Assembly: GCA_045642965.1 (NCBI GenBank)
Contig: JAZUJX010000043.1
Coordinates: 1 to 10,465, forward strand
Direction: 5' to 3'
Source: Equadaptatus sp045642965
GTDB lineage: Bacteria; Synergistota; Synergistia; Synergistales; Synergistaceae
Length of the DNA stretch: 10,465 nucleotides
In this document: piece after piece, positions 1 to 5,799 of the stretch
Numbering within the stretch: position 1 is the first letter of the stretch
How the letters are laid out: each line of letters begins with the position of its first letter
Program-made: the position numbers and the translations under genes
The notes under the pieces: generated by a model
What the model was told of the DNA's origin: nothing
What the model saw: only the letters and a program-made list of their open reading frames with translations
The model's database searches: none

Positions 1-1
1 A

Positions 2-2152
2 ATAAATCTCGACGCAGTGCCGAAAAAATACGAAGGACTTGACGGCACGGAGCTTGCGATAAGCGAATCGCAGGAACGCATGGCGGTAGTCGTCGAGGCG
101 GCGGAGCTTGAGCATTTCCTCGCGCTTGCCGAAAAGGAAAATCTCCAGGCGTGCAAGGTCGCCGAAGTAACCGAAACGCCGCGGCTTGTAATGCACTGGA
201 ACGGAAAGACCATCGTTGACATCAGCCGCGAATTTTTGGACTCAAACGGCGCCGAAAAACATATCACGATAGAAACTGCGAACTCTGAAATTAAATCAAA
301 AGAAATATCCGGAAGCTTTGCGGAAAATCTCCGCGCTGCCGCCTCCGACCTGAACTGCTGCTCAAAGCGCGGGCTTGCCGAACGCTTTGACTCCACAATA
401 GGCGCGGGCACGGTGCTTATGCCCTTCGGCGGCAAAAACCAGCTCACGCCTGTACAGGCAATGGCGCAGAAAATTTCTGTTGAAAAGAAACACACGGACG
501 GCTGCTCATTAATGAGCTGGGGCTACAATCCGTTCCTCACGGAACAGAGCCCCTGCCGGGGCTCGTACCTCGCCGTTGTGGAATCCGTCTGCAAACTGAT
601 TGCAAGCGGCGCGGAATTTAAAGACGTCTATCTCACCTTCCAGGAATATTTTGAAAAACTCGGACGCGACCCGAAACGCTGGGGCAAACCGTTCGCGGCT
701 CTGCTCGGCGCGTTTAAGGCGCAGAAAGAACTCGGTATCGCCGCGATAGGCGGCAAAGACTCAATGAGCGGAAGCTTTGAAAAGCTTGACGTTCCGCCGA
801 CGCTCGTCTCCTTTGCCGTAACAACGCAGAAGACGTCAGACATCGTTTCGCCGGAATTCAAGGCGGCAGGGCACCGCGTAATACGCCTTGCGCCCGAAAA
901 AGACGAAAACGGACTGCCGAAAGCGGACAGCCTGCTTAAAATATTCTCCCGCGTCACGGAGCTTCTCAGAAGCGGCTCTGCCGTTTCCTGCTACACGCCG
1001 TGCATAGGCGGCTGCGCGGAAGCTGTTATGAAAATGGGCTTCGGCAACGGCTTCGGCTTCGCCTTTGACGGCAGCCTCTCGCTCAAAGACGTATTTGATT
1101 ACGATTACGGCTCATTCCTGCTTGAAGTTACTGGAAACGAAGAGCCCGACAAAACCTTCGGCACAGTCACGGACGACGGACAATTCTCGTTCAGGGACGA
1201 AACAGTTTCCTTCGGCGAAATACTTTCGCTCTACGAAAACAAGCTTGAACCGGTATTCAGCTGCAACATTCCGGACGCAAAAGGCGTCTTCGGCAACTTT
1301 GAGTACGCCGCCGAAACGCGCCCCGCGCCGCTTGTGAAATGCGCGCGCCCGAAGGTGCTCATACCTGCGTTCCCCGGAACGAACTGCGAATACGACAGCG
1401 CAAAGGCAATGGAAGACGCCGGCGCGGAGGCGGAAATAATCGTTGTTAAGAATCTGACCCCGCAGGCAATCGCCGAAAGCGTTGACTATTTCGCCAAACG
1501 GCTTGAAACGGCGCAGATGATATTCATTCCGGGCGGCTTCTCCGGTGCGGACGAGCCTGACGGAAGCGCGAAATTCATAACCGCCTTCTTCCGCAACGAA
1601 GCGGTAAAGGACAAGGTGACAGACCTGCTCGACAAACGCGGCGGACTTGTCTGCGGAATATGCAACGGCTTCCAGGCGCTTATAAAGCTCGGACTTGTGC
1701 CCTACGGCAGAATAATCGACACCGACGAAAACTGCCCCACGCTCACCTTCAACACGATAGCGCGCCACCAGTCCCGAATAGTCAGAACGCGCATAGCGTC
1801 AAACAAATCGCCGTGGCTCGCGCTCACAAAGCCCGGGGAAATATACAGCTGCCCCGTATCACACGGAGAGGGGCGCTTCCTCGTCTCCGACAAGCTTCTG
1901 CGCAGCCTCGCGGCAAACGGACAGATTGCGACACAATACGTTGACCTTGACGGAAACGCCTCGGCTGACGTGCATTTCAACCCCAACGGCTCAATCTGCG
2001 CCGTTGAAGGCATAACCTCCCCTGACGGACGCGTGTTCGGAAAAATGGGACACAGCGAACGCAGAGGCTCCGGACTTTACAAAAACGTACCGGGGAACTA
2101 CGATAACCGAATGTTTGAAGCAGCAGTACAATACTTTAAGGAGGAGATATAA
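2..2152 (+). CDS. purL: Phosphoribosylformylglycinamidine synthase, single-chain clade II (5'-truncated by window)
   Basis: This is the C-terminal 716 residues of FGAM synthase, the glutamine- and ATP-dependent fourth step of de novo purine synthesis (FGAR to FGAM, cytosolic). The frame is open to the window edge. The GTG at 17 is an internal Val in LDAVPKKYEGLDGTE, not a start. The visible part begins in the C-terminal lobe of the first PurM-like half. A second PurM-like half follows, with the motifs TDGCSLMSWGYNPF (about 497-540) and GIAAIGGKDSMSGSF. A class-I glutamine amidotransferase domain starts near 1347 (RPKVLIPAFPGTNCEYD). Its triad is visible: nucleophile Cys in CGICNGFQ (codon 1661-1663), then His (2051-2053) and Glu (2057-2059) in GHSER. 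Single-chain enzymes of this clade are about 1,200-1,300 residues, so roughly 500 residues lie upstream. The stop codon directly abuts the fhs start. Family certain; clade II is inferred from sequence style. Confidence 0.96.
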   Translation: MNLDAVPKKYEGLDGTELAISESQERMAVVVEAAELEHFLALAEKENLQACKVAEVTETPRLVMHWNGKTIVDISREFLDSNGAEKHITIETANSEIKSKEISGSFAENLRAAASDLNCCSKRGLAERFDSTIGAGTVLMPFGGKNQLTPVQAMAQKISVEKKHTDGCSLMSWGYNPFLTEQSPCRGSYLAVVESVCKLIASGAEFKDVYLTFQEYFEKLGRDPKRWGKPFAALLGAFKAQKELGIAAIGGKDSMSGSFEKLDVPPTLVSFAVTTQKTSDIVSPEFKAAGHRVIRLAPEKDENGLPKADSLLKIFSRVTELLRSGSAVSCYTPCIGGCAEAVMKMGFGNGFGFAFDGSLSLKDVFDYDYGSFLLEVTGNEEPDKTFGTVTDDGQFSFRDETVSFGEILSLYENKLEPVFSCNIPDAKGVFGNFEYAAETRPAPLVKCARPKVLIPAFPGTNCEYDSAKAMEDAGAEAEIIVVKNLTPQAIAESVDYFAKRLETAQMIFIPGGFSGADEPDGSAKFITAFFRNEAVKDKVTDLLDKRGGLVCGICNGFQALIKLGLVPYGRIIDTDENCPTLTFNTIARHQSRIVRTRIASNKSPWLALTKPGEIYSCPVSHGEGRFLVSDKLLRSLAANGQIATQYVDLDGNASADVHFNPNGSICAVEGITSPDGRVFGKMGHSERRGSGLYKNVPGNYDNRMFEAAVQYFKEEI

Positions 2153-3829
2153 ATGACCTGGAAATCTGACATTGAAATCGCACAGGAATGTGTACTCGAA
2201 CCGATCGGCAAAATCGCCGAAAAAGCGCACGTTGACGAGAAGTACATTGAGCAGTACGGACGCTGGAAAGCGAAAGTTGATCCTGCGCTCATCAAAGAAA
2301 CGGACAGAAAAGACGGGAAACTCATCCTCGTAACGGCAATCACCCCGACGCCCGCCGGCGAAGGCAAAACGACCACCACCATCGGACTTGCCGACGGACT
2401 GAAACTCATCGGCAAAGACGTCGTCGTCGCCCTCCGCGAACCCTCGCTCGGACCAGTTTTCGGCGTAAAAGGCGGCGCGGCCGGAGGCGGGTATGCGCAG
2501 GTTGTGCCTATGGAAGACATCAACCTCCACTTCACTGGCGACTTCCACGCAATAGGCGCCGCCAACAACTTGCTTGCCGCAATGCTCGACAACCACATTC
2601 AGCAGGGCAACGCGCTCGGCATAGACGTCCGCCGCATAACGTGGAAACGCTGCGTTGACATGAACGACAGACAGCTCCGCTTCATCGCCGACGGACTCGG
2701 CGGCAAAGCAAACGGCACGCCGCGCGAAGACGGCTTCGACATCACAGTCGCAAGCGAAATAATGGCTGTCTTCTGCCTCGCAAGCTCAATCACCGACCTC
2801 AAGGCACGCCTTGCAAGAATAATCGTCGGCTACAGCTTCGACGGAAAACCGGTAACAGCCGGCGACCTCAAAGCCGTAGGCGCCATGACCGCCCTGCTCA
2901 AAGACGCGCTCAAACCGAACCTCGTTCAGACCCTCGAAGGCACGCCCGCATTCGTACACGGCGGACCGTTCGCAAACATCGCGCACGGCTGCAACTCAGT
3001 CATGGCAACGCGCCTCGCTCTTAAAATGGGCGACTACACCGTCACGGAAGCCGGCTTCGGCGCAGACCTCGGAGCGGAAAAATTCCTCGACATCAAATGC
3101 CGCATGGCGGGACTCACGCCCGATGCGGTCGTCGTCGTCGCCACCGTCCGCGCCCTTAAAATGCACGGCGGACTTGACAAAAAATCGCTTAACACGGAAG
3201 ACCTCGCGGCGCTTGAAAAAGGCATACCCAACCTTCTCCGCCACGTGTCAAACATCAAAAACGTGTATCAGCTTCCCTGCGTCGTCGCGGTCAACCGCTT
3301 CCCGACAGACACCGACGCTGAAATCGACTTCATCATTAAAAAATGCCGCGAACTCGGCGTCAACACCGTTCTCTCAACAGTATGGGCGGAAGGCGGCAAA
3401 GGCGGCGTAGAACTCGCGAAAGAAGTCGTGCGCCTCTGCGAAGAAGAAAAAGGCAATTTCACCTTCTCATACGAACTTGACGGAAGCATCGAAGACAAAA
3501 TCAACGCCGTTGTCACAAAAATTTACGGCGGCAAAGGCATCACAATCCTTCCGAACGCGAAAAAACAGATACAGGAACTCACAGCCCTCGGCTACGACAA
3601 AATCCCTGTCTGCATAGCAAAAACGCAGTACAGCTTCTCCGACGACGCCTCAAGACTCGGTGCGCCCGAAGACTTCACCGTAACGGTCAAAAACGTAAAA
3701 GTCTCCGCCGGCGCCGGCTTCGTCGTCGTCCTCACAGGAGACATTATGACCATGCCAGGGCTTCCGAAAGTTCCGGCGGCGGAAAAAATCGACGTTGACG
3801 AAAACGGACGTATTTCGGGACTGTTCTAA
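2153..3829 (+). CDS. fhs: Formate-tetrahydrofolate ligase (10-formyl-THF synthetase)
   Basis: This complete 558-residue enzyme joins formate, ATP and tetrahydrofolate to give 10-formyl-THF, the formyl donor in purine synthesis and the entry reaction of the methyl branch of acetogenic and glycine-linked C1 metabolism. The length is the usual one for the family. The ATP-binding P-loop is TPTPAGEGKT (residues 64-73). The family block PSLGPVFGVKGGAAGGGYAQ and then EDINLHFTGDFHAI follow (about residues 97-134). The start is fixed by AAGGAGGAG (2138-2146) ending 6 nt before ATG 2153. The purL stop TAA occupies 2150-2152, so the two genes touch with no spacer. This implies co-transcription and probably translational coupling. 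A strong terminator follows 40 bp after the stop. The operon is functionally coherent, because 10-formyl-THF feeds the purine pathway that PurL serves. Confidence 0.98.
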   Translation: MTWKSDIEIAQECVLEPIGKIAEKAHVDEKYIEQYGRWKAKVDPALIKETDRKDGKLILVTAITPTPAGEGKTTTTIGLADGLKLIGKDVVVALREPSLGPVFGVKGGAAGGGYAQVVPMEDINLHFTGDFHAIGAANNLLAAMLDNHIQQGNALGIDVRRITWKRCVDMNDRQLRFIADGLGGKANGTPREDGFDITVASEIMAVFCLASSITDLKARLARIIVGYSFDGKPVTAGDLKAVGAMTALLKDALKPNLVQTLEGTPAFVHGGPFANIAHGCNSVMATRLALKMGDYTVTEAGFGADLGAEKFLDIKCRMAGLTPDAVVVVATVRALKMHGGLDKKSLNTEDLAALEKGIPNLLRHVSNIKNVYQLPCVVAVNRFPTDTDAEIDFIIKKCRELGVNTVLSTVWAEGGKGGVELAKEVVRLCEEEKGNFTFSYELDGSIEDKINAVVTKIYGGKGITILPNAKKQIQELTALGYDKIPVCIAKTQYSFSDDASRLGAPEDFTVTVKNVKVSAGAGFVVVLTGDIMTMPGLPKVPAAEKIDVDENGRISGLF

Positions 3830-3868
3830 AAACAAACAATTTTAAATCCCCTATTTGCATTGCAAAAG

Positions 3869-3908
3869 CAATCTCCCCTCGCAGGCGGGGAGATTGTTTT
3901 ATTTTCTT
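3869..3908 (+). terminator. Rho-independent terminator of purL-fhs
   Basis: A perfect 10-bp stem, CAATCTCCCC (3869-3878) with GGGGAGATTG (3887-3896), encloses an 8-nt loop. It is followed directly by a T-rich tract, TTTTATTTTCTT. It lies 40 bp after the fhs stop and ends the C1/purine operon. Confidence 0.93.
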
Positions 3909-3914
3909 GATTAG

Positions 3915-4088
3915 TCACCTTCTCCGGCAGACAGCCTTAAAACAAATCATGACATATCTGCCGTTAATGCGATATTCAGGACGTTCGATCCTAAGAGCGT
4001 CATAGACGGGCTTTTATCCAAGCTGCCCGCAAGCGTTGCGCAGGCGTATCCGCCTGTTCTTTCGCGCTTTCGGTTTCGCGTTCGTTAA
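3915..4088 (+). pseudogene. Start-less coding-like stretch, possible gene remnant
   Basis: A 57-codon frame lies between TAG (3912-3914) and TAA (4086-4088). It reads like protein in its middle (DISAVNAIFRTFDPKS, then VIDGLLSKLPASVAQAYPP). It contains no ATG, GTG or TTG codon, so it cannot be an intact gene here. It lies between the fhs terminator and the promoter of the repressor gene. I do not recognise the family. It may be the decayed tail of a lost gene, part of a dispersed repeat, or chance. The rest of the 3909-4150 interval shows nothing else gene-like. Confidence 0.3.
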
Positions 4089-4104
4089 TATTCTATACTC
4101 AAAA

Positions 4105-4139
4105 TTGCGTTTGCGCAATATATAAATATTTTATTGCGT
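4105..4139. promoter_or_regulatory. TTGCG boxes upstream of the XRE-S24 promoter, candidate operator
   Basis: TTGCG (4105-4109) and CGCAA (4114-4118) form an inverted repeat with a 4-nt spacer. A third TTGCG box lies at 4134-4138 in AT-rich DNA. All sit just upstream of the -35 box at 4151. Repressors of the CI/XRE type usually bind short dyads next to their own promoter, so these are candidates for autoregulation. The link is inferred from position only. Confidence 0.3.
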
Positions 4140-4150
4140 ATTATTTATTT

Positions 4151-4179
4151 TTGTTCTTGCACTTTGAAAATTTTATGAT
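4151..4179 (+). promoter_or_regulatory. Sigma-70-type promoter of the XRE-S24 repressor gene
   Basis: The -35 element TTGTTC (4151-4156) and the -10 element TATGAT (4174-4179) are separated by exactly 17 bp within an AT-rich stretch. Predicted transcription starts near 4186, about 35 nt before the ATG at 4221. Confidence 0.6.
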
Positions 4180-4220
4180 AGAATTAACCGGCAGAAGCTT
4201 ATGAAAGGTTGTGGACAGGC

Positions 4221-4862
4221 ATGAACAACATAGAGACTGCGAGAAAAGAAATGGGAATGTCCAGAAAACAGCTTGCGGACGCCATAGGGGTAACGCCTTC
4301 TACGGTTTTCCGCTACGAGGCAAAGAACGCAAAGCCGACGTCTGACATTTTGCAGAAGCTGTCAAAGGCGCTGGGCGTCACCGCGGATTATCTGTGCGGC
4401 AACGCAATGACCCTTGCCTCCGTCGTTTTCGTACCGGTTATAGACAAAACAATAGGCGCTTCCGCCGGAACGGGCAACGGCATTGACGGCGTTGAATGGA
4501 ACACGATAGACGAATATCCGATAGCCTCGGCAGCTCTCATGGGCTACAGCTGGCAGGGGGCGGACTGCAAAATCATCTGCGCGGAAGGCAACAGCATGGA
4601 GCCTGTCATACACGACGGCGCAAAAGTGCTCTTTGCGGCAAACATTGAAGTTATGCAGGGCGACATAGCAATCGTCAGCGTTGACAACAGGCTGTTTGTC
4701 AAAGGGGTGCTGTACAACAAAAACGGCACGCTCACGCTCGTCAGCTTCAACAAGGCGGAATACCCCGACAGAATAATCGACCCAGAAAATCAGGACGTCA
4801 GAATCCTCGGCAAAGTCCTCTACATTGTCCCCGACCTGCAGAAAGTCGCAGGGGTGATATAA
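4221..4862 (+). CDS. XRE-family HTH / S24 peptidase transcriptional repressor (CI/LexA-like)
   Basis: This 213-residue DNA-binding regulator has an N-terminal helix-turn-helix of the Cro/CI (XRE) type, residues about 3-58 (GMSRKQLADAIGVTPSTVFRY), and a C-terminal S24 (LexA/CI/UmuD) domain, residues about 70-205. Ser125 in GNSMEP and Lys161 in LFVKGVLY match the Ser-Lys dyad. Their spacing of 36 is typical of self-cleaving family members. Ala82-Gly83 in GASAGTGNG is the likely autocleavage site. I start it at ATG 4221. The frame extends 4 codons further to a TTG at 4209, but AAAGG abuts that TTG with no spacing. The same AAAGG (4204-4208) lies 12 nt before the ATG, which is long but usable. 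By analogy it would repress until activated RecA triggers cleavage. Its targets are unknown; its own promoter and the adjacent toxin-antitoxin operon are the nearest candidates. No phage genes are visible. Confidence 0.92.
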   Translation: MNNIETARKEMGMSRKQLADAIGVTPSTVFRYEAKNAKPTSDILQKLSKALGVTADYLCGNAMTLASVVFVPVIDKTIGASAGTGNGIDGVEWNTIDEYPIASAALMGYSWQGADCKIICAEGNSMEPVIHDGAKVLFAANIEVMQGDIAIVSVDNRLFVKGVLYNKNGTLTLVSFNKAEYPDRIIDPENQDVRILGKVLYIVPDLQKVAGVI

Positions 4863-4877
4863 AAACCGTTCGTGGGT

Positions 4878-4906
4878 TTGACAAACTGTACGCGATTGTG
4901 TACACT
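4878..4906 (+). promoter_or_regulatory. Promoter and embedded operator of the yefM-yoeB-like operon
   Basis: A consensus -35 TTGACA (4878-4883), 17-bp spacer and -10 TACACT (4901-4906) lie 15 bp after the repressor stop. Two boxes, TGTACG (4887-4892) and TGTACA (4899-4904), are offset by exactly 12 bp. The second lies inside the perfect palindrome GTGTACAC (4898-4905) and overlaps the -10. From memory, the E. coli yefM-yoeB operator is built from TGTACA cores spaced about 12 bp centre to centre. This site is therefore very probably where the antitoxin or antitoxin-toxin complex represses its own operon. Confidence 0.85.
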
Positions 4907-4937
4907 ATTAACACCGCACAAAAGGAGGGGTACAAAA

Positions 4938-5198
4938 ATGCAGACGATGACTGCGACAGCACTAAGACAGAATTTGTTTACACTCCTGTCCAACAGCATA
5001 AAATACGATGAGCCGCTGCTGGTAACAACCAAAACCGGAAATGCAGTTGTTATAAGCGAGGAGGAATACAGGGGGCTTTTGGAAACACAGTACCTTAATT
5101 CCGTTCCGGGCTTGGCACAAGAGCTTATAGCAAGAGGCAATGCGCCTGACAAAGATTTTGTGCCGATAGAGGAAACAGGATGGCTGACTTCAAAATAG
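4938..5198 (+). CDS. yefM: Type II antitoxin, Phd/YefM family
   Basis: This 86-residue antitoxin is expected to neutralise the downstream YoeB-like RNase and repress the shared promoter. Residues 1-55 form the Phd/YefM DNA-binding fold (MQTMTATALRQNLFTLL..., VTTKTGNAVVISEEEYRGLLET). Residues 56-86 are the flexible tail that typically wraps the toxin. E. coli YefM is of similar length (about 83). The start is set by AAGGAGGGG (4922-4930) ending 7 nt before ATG 4938. An upstream in-frame GTG at 4872 is rejected because it lies before the -35 box. The last 19 nt overlap the toxin gene, the usual coupling for this pair. The gene is richer in A+T than purL-fhs, which fits horizontal arrival. Confidence 0.93.
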   Translation: MQTMTATALRQNLFTLLSNSIKYDEPLLVTTKTGNAVVISEEEYRGLLETQYLNSVPGLAQELIARGNAPDKDFVPIEETGWLTSK

Positions 5199-5449
5199 CT
5201 GTTTCCTCAAAAGCATTGAAAGAATACCAATATATACAAGTTGCCGGTCTTGCGAAGAAACTGAAAAATTTACTGGAAATTTTAGCCGAAAATCCTTTTC
5301 AGTCACCGCCAAGCTACGAAAAATTAGTGTTAAACCTTGACGGCTACTACTCACGACGGTTAAACAAGCAGCACCGGCTCGTATATATGGTTGACAAGGA
5401 AAAGAAGATTGTAAAAGTAGTAAGCGTTTGGACACATTACGGGAATTAG
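5180..5449 (+). CDS. yoeB: Type II toxin, YoeB family ribosome-dependent mRNA interferase
   Basis: This 89-residue RelE-superfamily toxin of the YoeB/Txe branch belongs to a family that cleaves mRNA in the ribosomal A site and so stops translation. The core matches YoeB closely: NPFQSPPSYEKL, LDGYYSRRLNKQHRLVY and a C-terminal THY. Residues corresponding to the E. coli catalytic set (Glu46, Arg65, His83, Tyr84) are Glu47, Arg66, His86 and Tyr87, so the toxin looks active. It has 2 residues (GN) after the usual terminal HY. AGAGG (5168-5172) ends 7 nt before ATG 5180. The start lies inside the antitoxin gene, so toxin translation depends on antitoxin translation. Two hairpin terminators follow. 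Base composition is AT-rich, as in its partner. Confidence 0.95.
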   Translation: MADFKIAVSSKALKEYQYIQVAGLAKKLKNLLEILAENPFQSPPSYEKLVLNLDGYYSRRLNKQHRLVYMVDKEKKIVKVVSVWTHYGN

Positions 5450-5478
5450 ACCTGTGACGTTATAGCATTACAGATACT

Positions 5479-5510
5479 AAAAAATGTCATTTCGTAAATG
5501 ACATTTTTTT
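5479..5510. terminator. Strong hairpin terminator after the toxin gene, probably bidirectional
   Basis: A perfect 14-bp stem (5479-5492 with 5496-5509) has a 3-nt CGT loop. It carries an A6 run at its left foot and a T7 run at its right foot. It therefore reads as a terminator on either strand and lies 30 bp after the toxin stop. Confidence 0.9.
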
Positions 5511-5537
5511 ATTCTTGTACTTATTCCATAAAAAATA

Positions 5538-5576
5538 GCTTGGGAATTTATTAAAATTTTCCCAAGCCGTTTTTTA
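5538..5576. terminator. Second tandem hairpin terminator
   Basis: GCTTGGGAA (5538-5546) pairs with TTCCCAAGC (5559-5567) across a 12-nt AT-rich loop. A T6 run (5570-5575) follows, and an A6 run lies on the left (5530-5535). It could end leftward transcription from the minus-strand gene that stops at 5800 and back up the first terminator. Confidence 0.75.
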
Positions 5577-5591
5577 ATTACCAATTACTCT

Positions 5592-5794
5592 AAAATCTTC
5601 GTCTTCCTGCGAAGTCCGCAGGACTTGCGATCCAGCGTCTTTTTCTTTCCACTAACGGGCTTCGCCCGTAACGACACTGGATTCTGCACTTCCGCTTCGC
5701 TCCATGCAGAATGACAGACTTTTTATTGTTTCTTCAAGGTTTTCGCTTTTAGCTTTTGTTTTTCGCTTTTAGCCTTTGGTTTTTGCTTATAGCT
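5592..5794. repeat. Dispersed structured repeat, copy A
   Basis: This interval matches 7943-8088 in its left part and 8132-8205 in its right part, all in the same orientation. It holds nested dyads: CCTGCG/CGCAGG (5606-5611, 5617-5622); ATCCAG/CTGGAT (5630-5635, 5677-5682) enclosing ACGGGC-TTC-GCCCGT (5655-5669); and TTCTGCA/TGCAGAA (5682-5688, 5705-5711). The right end is a degenerate tandem of a unit like TTCGCTTTTAGC. On the minus strand it contains the pattern GTCATTC...GAATCCAGTG seen in many bacterial intergenic repeat families. It starts immediately beyond the 3' end of the surface-protein gene. No gene is visible in it. Confidence 0.85.
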
Positions 5795-5799
5795 TGCTT

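Noticed and set aside
17..19. GTG as the start codon of the purL frame
   Set aside because: The frame is open back to base 2 and the surrounding residues are the middle of PurL, so the gene is cut by the window edge.
1112..1768. 218-codon minus-strand frame inside purL
   Set aside because: It is antisense to clearly conserved amidotransferase sequence, and its composition is typical of a shadow frame in GC-rich codons.
1991..2598. Two long minus-strand frames across the purL-fhs junction
   Set aside because: Both are shadows of conserved coding sequence, with no family resemblance and no ribosome site.
4201..4224. Seven-codon leader frame ATG 4201 to TGA overlapping the repressor start
   Set aside because: It has no credible ribosome site and is too short to separate from chance.
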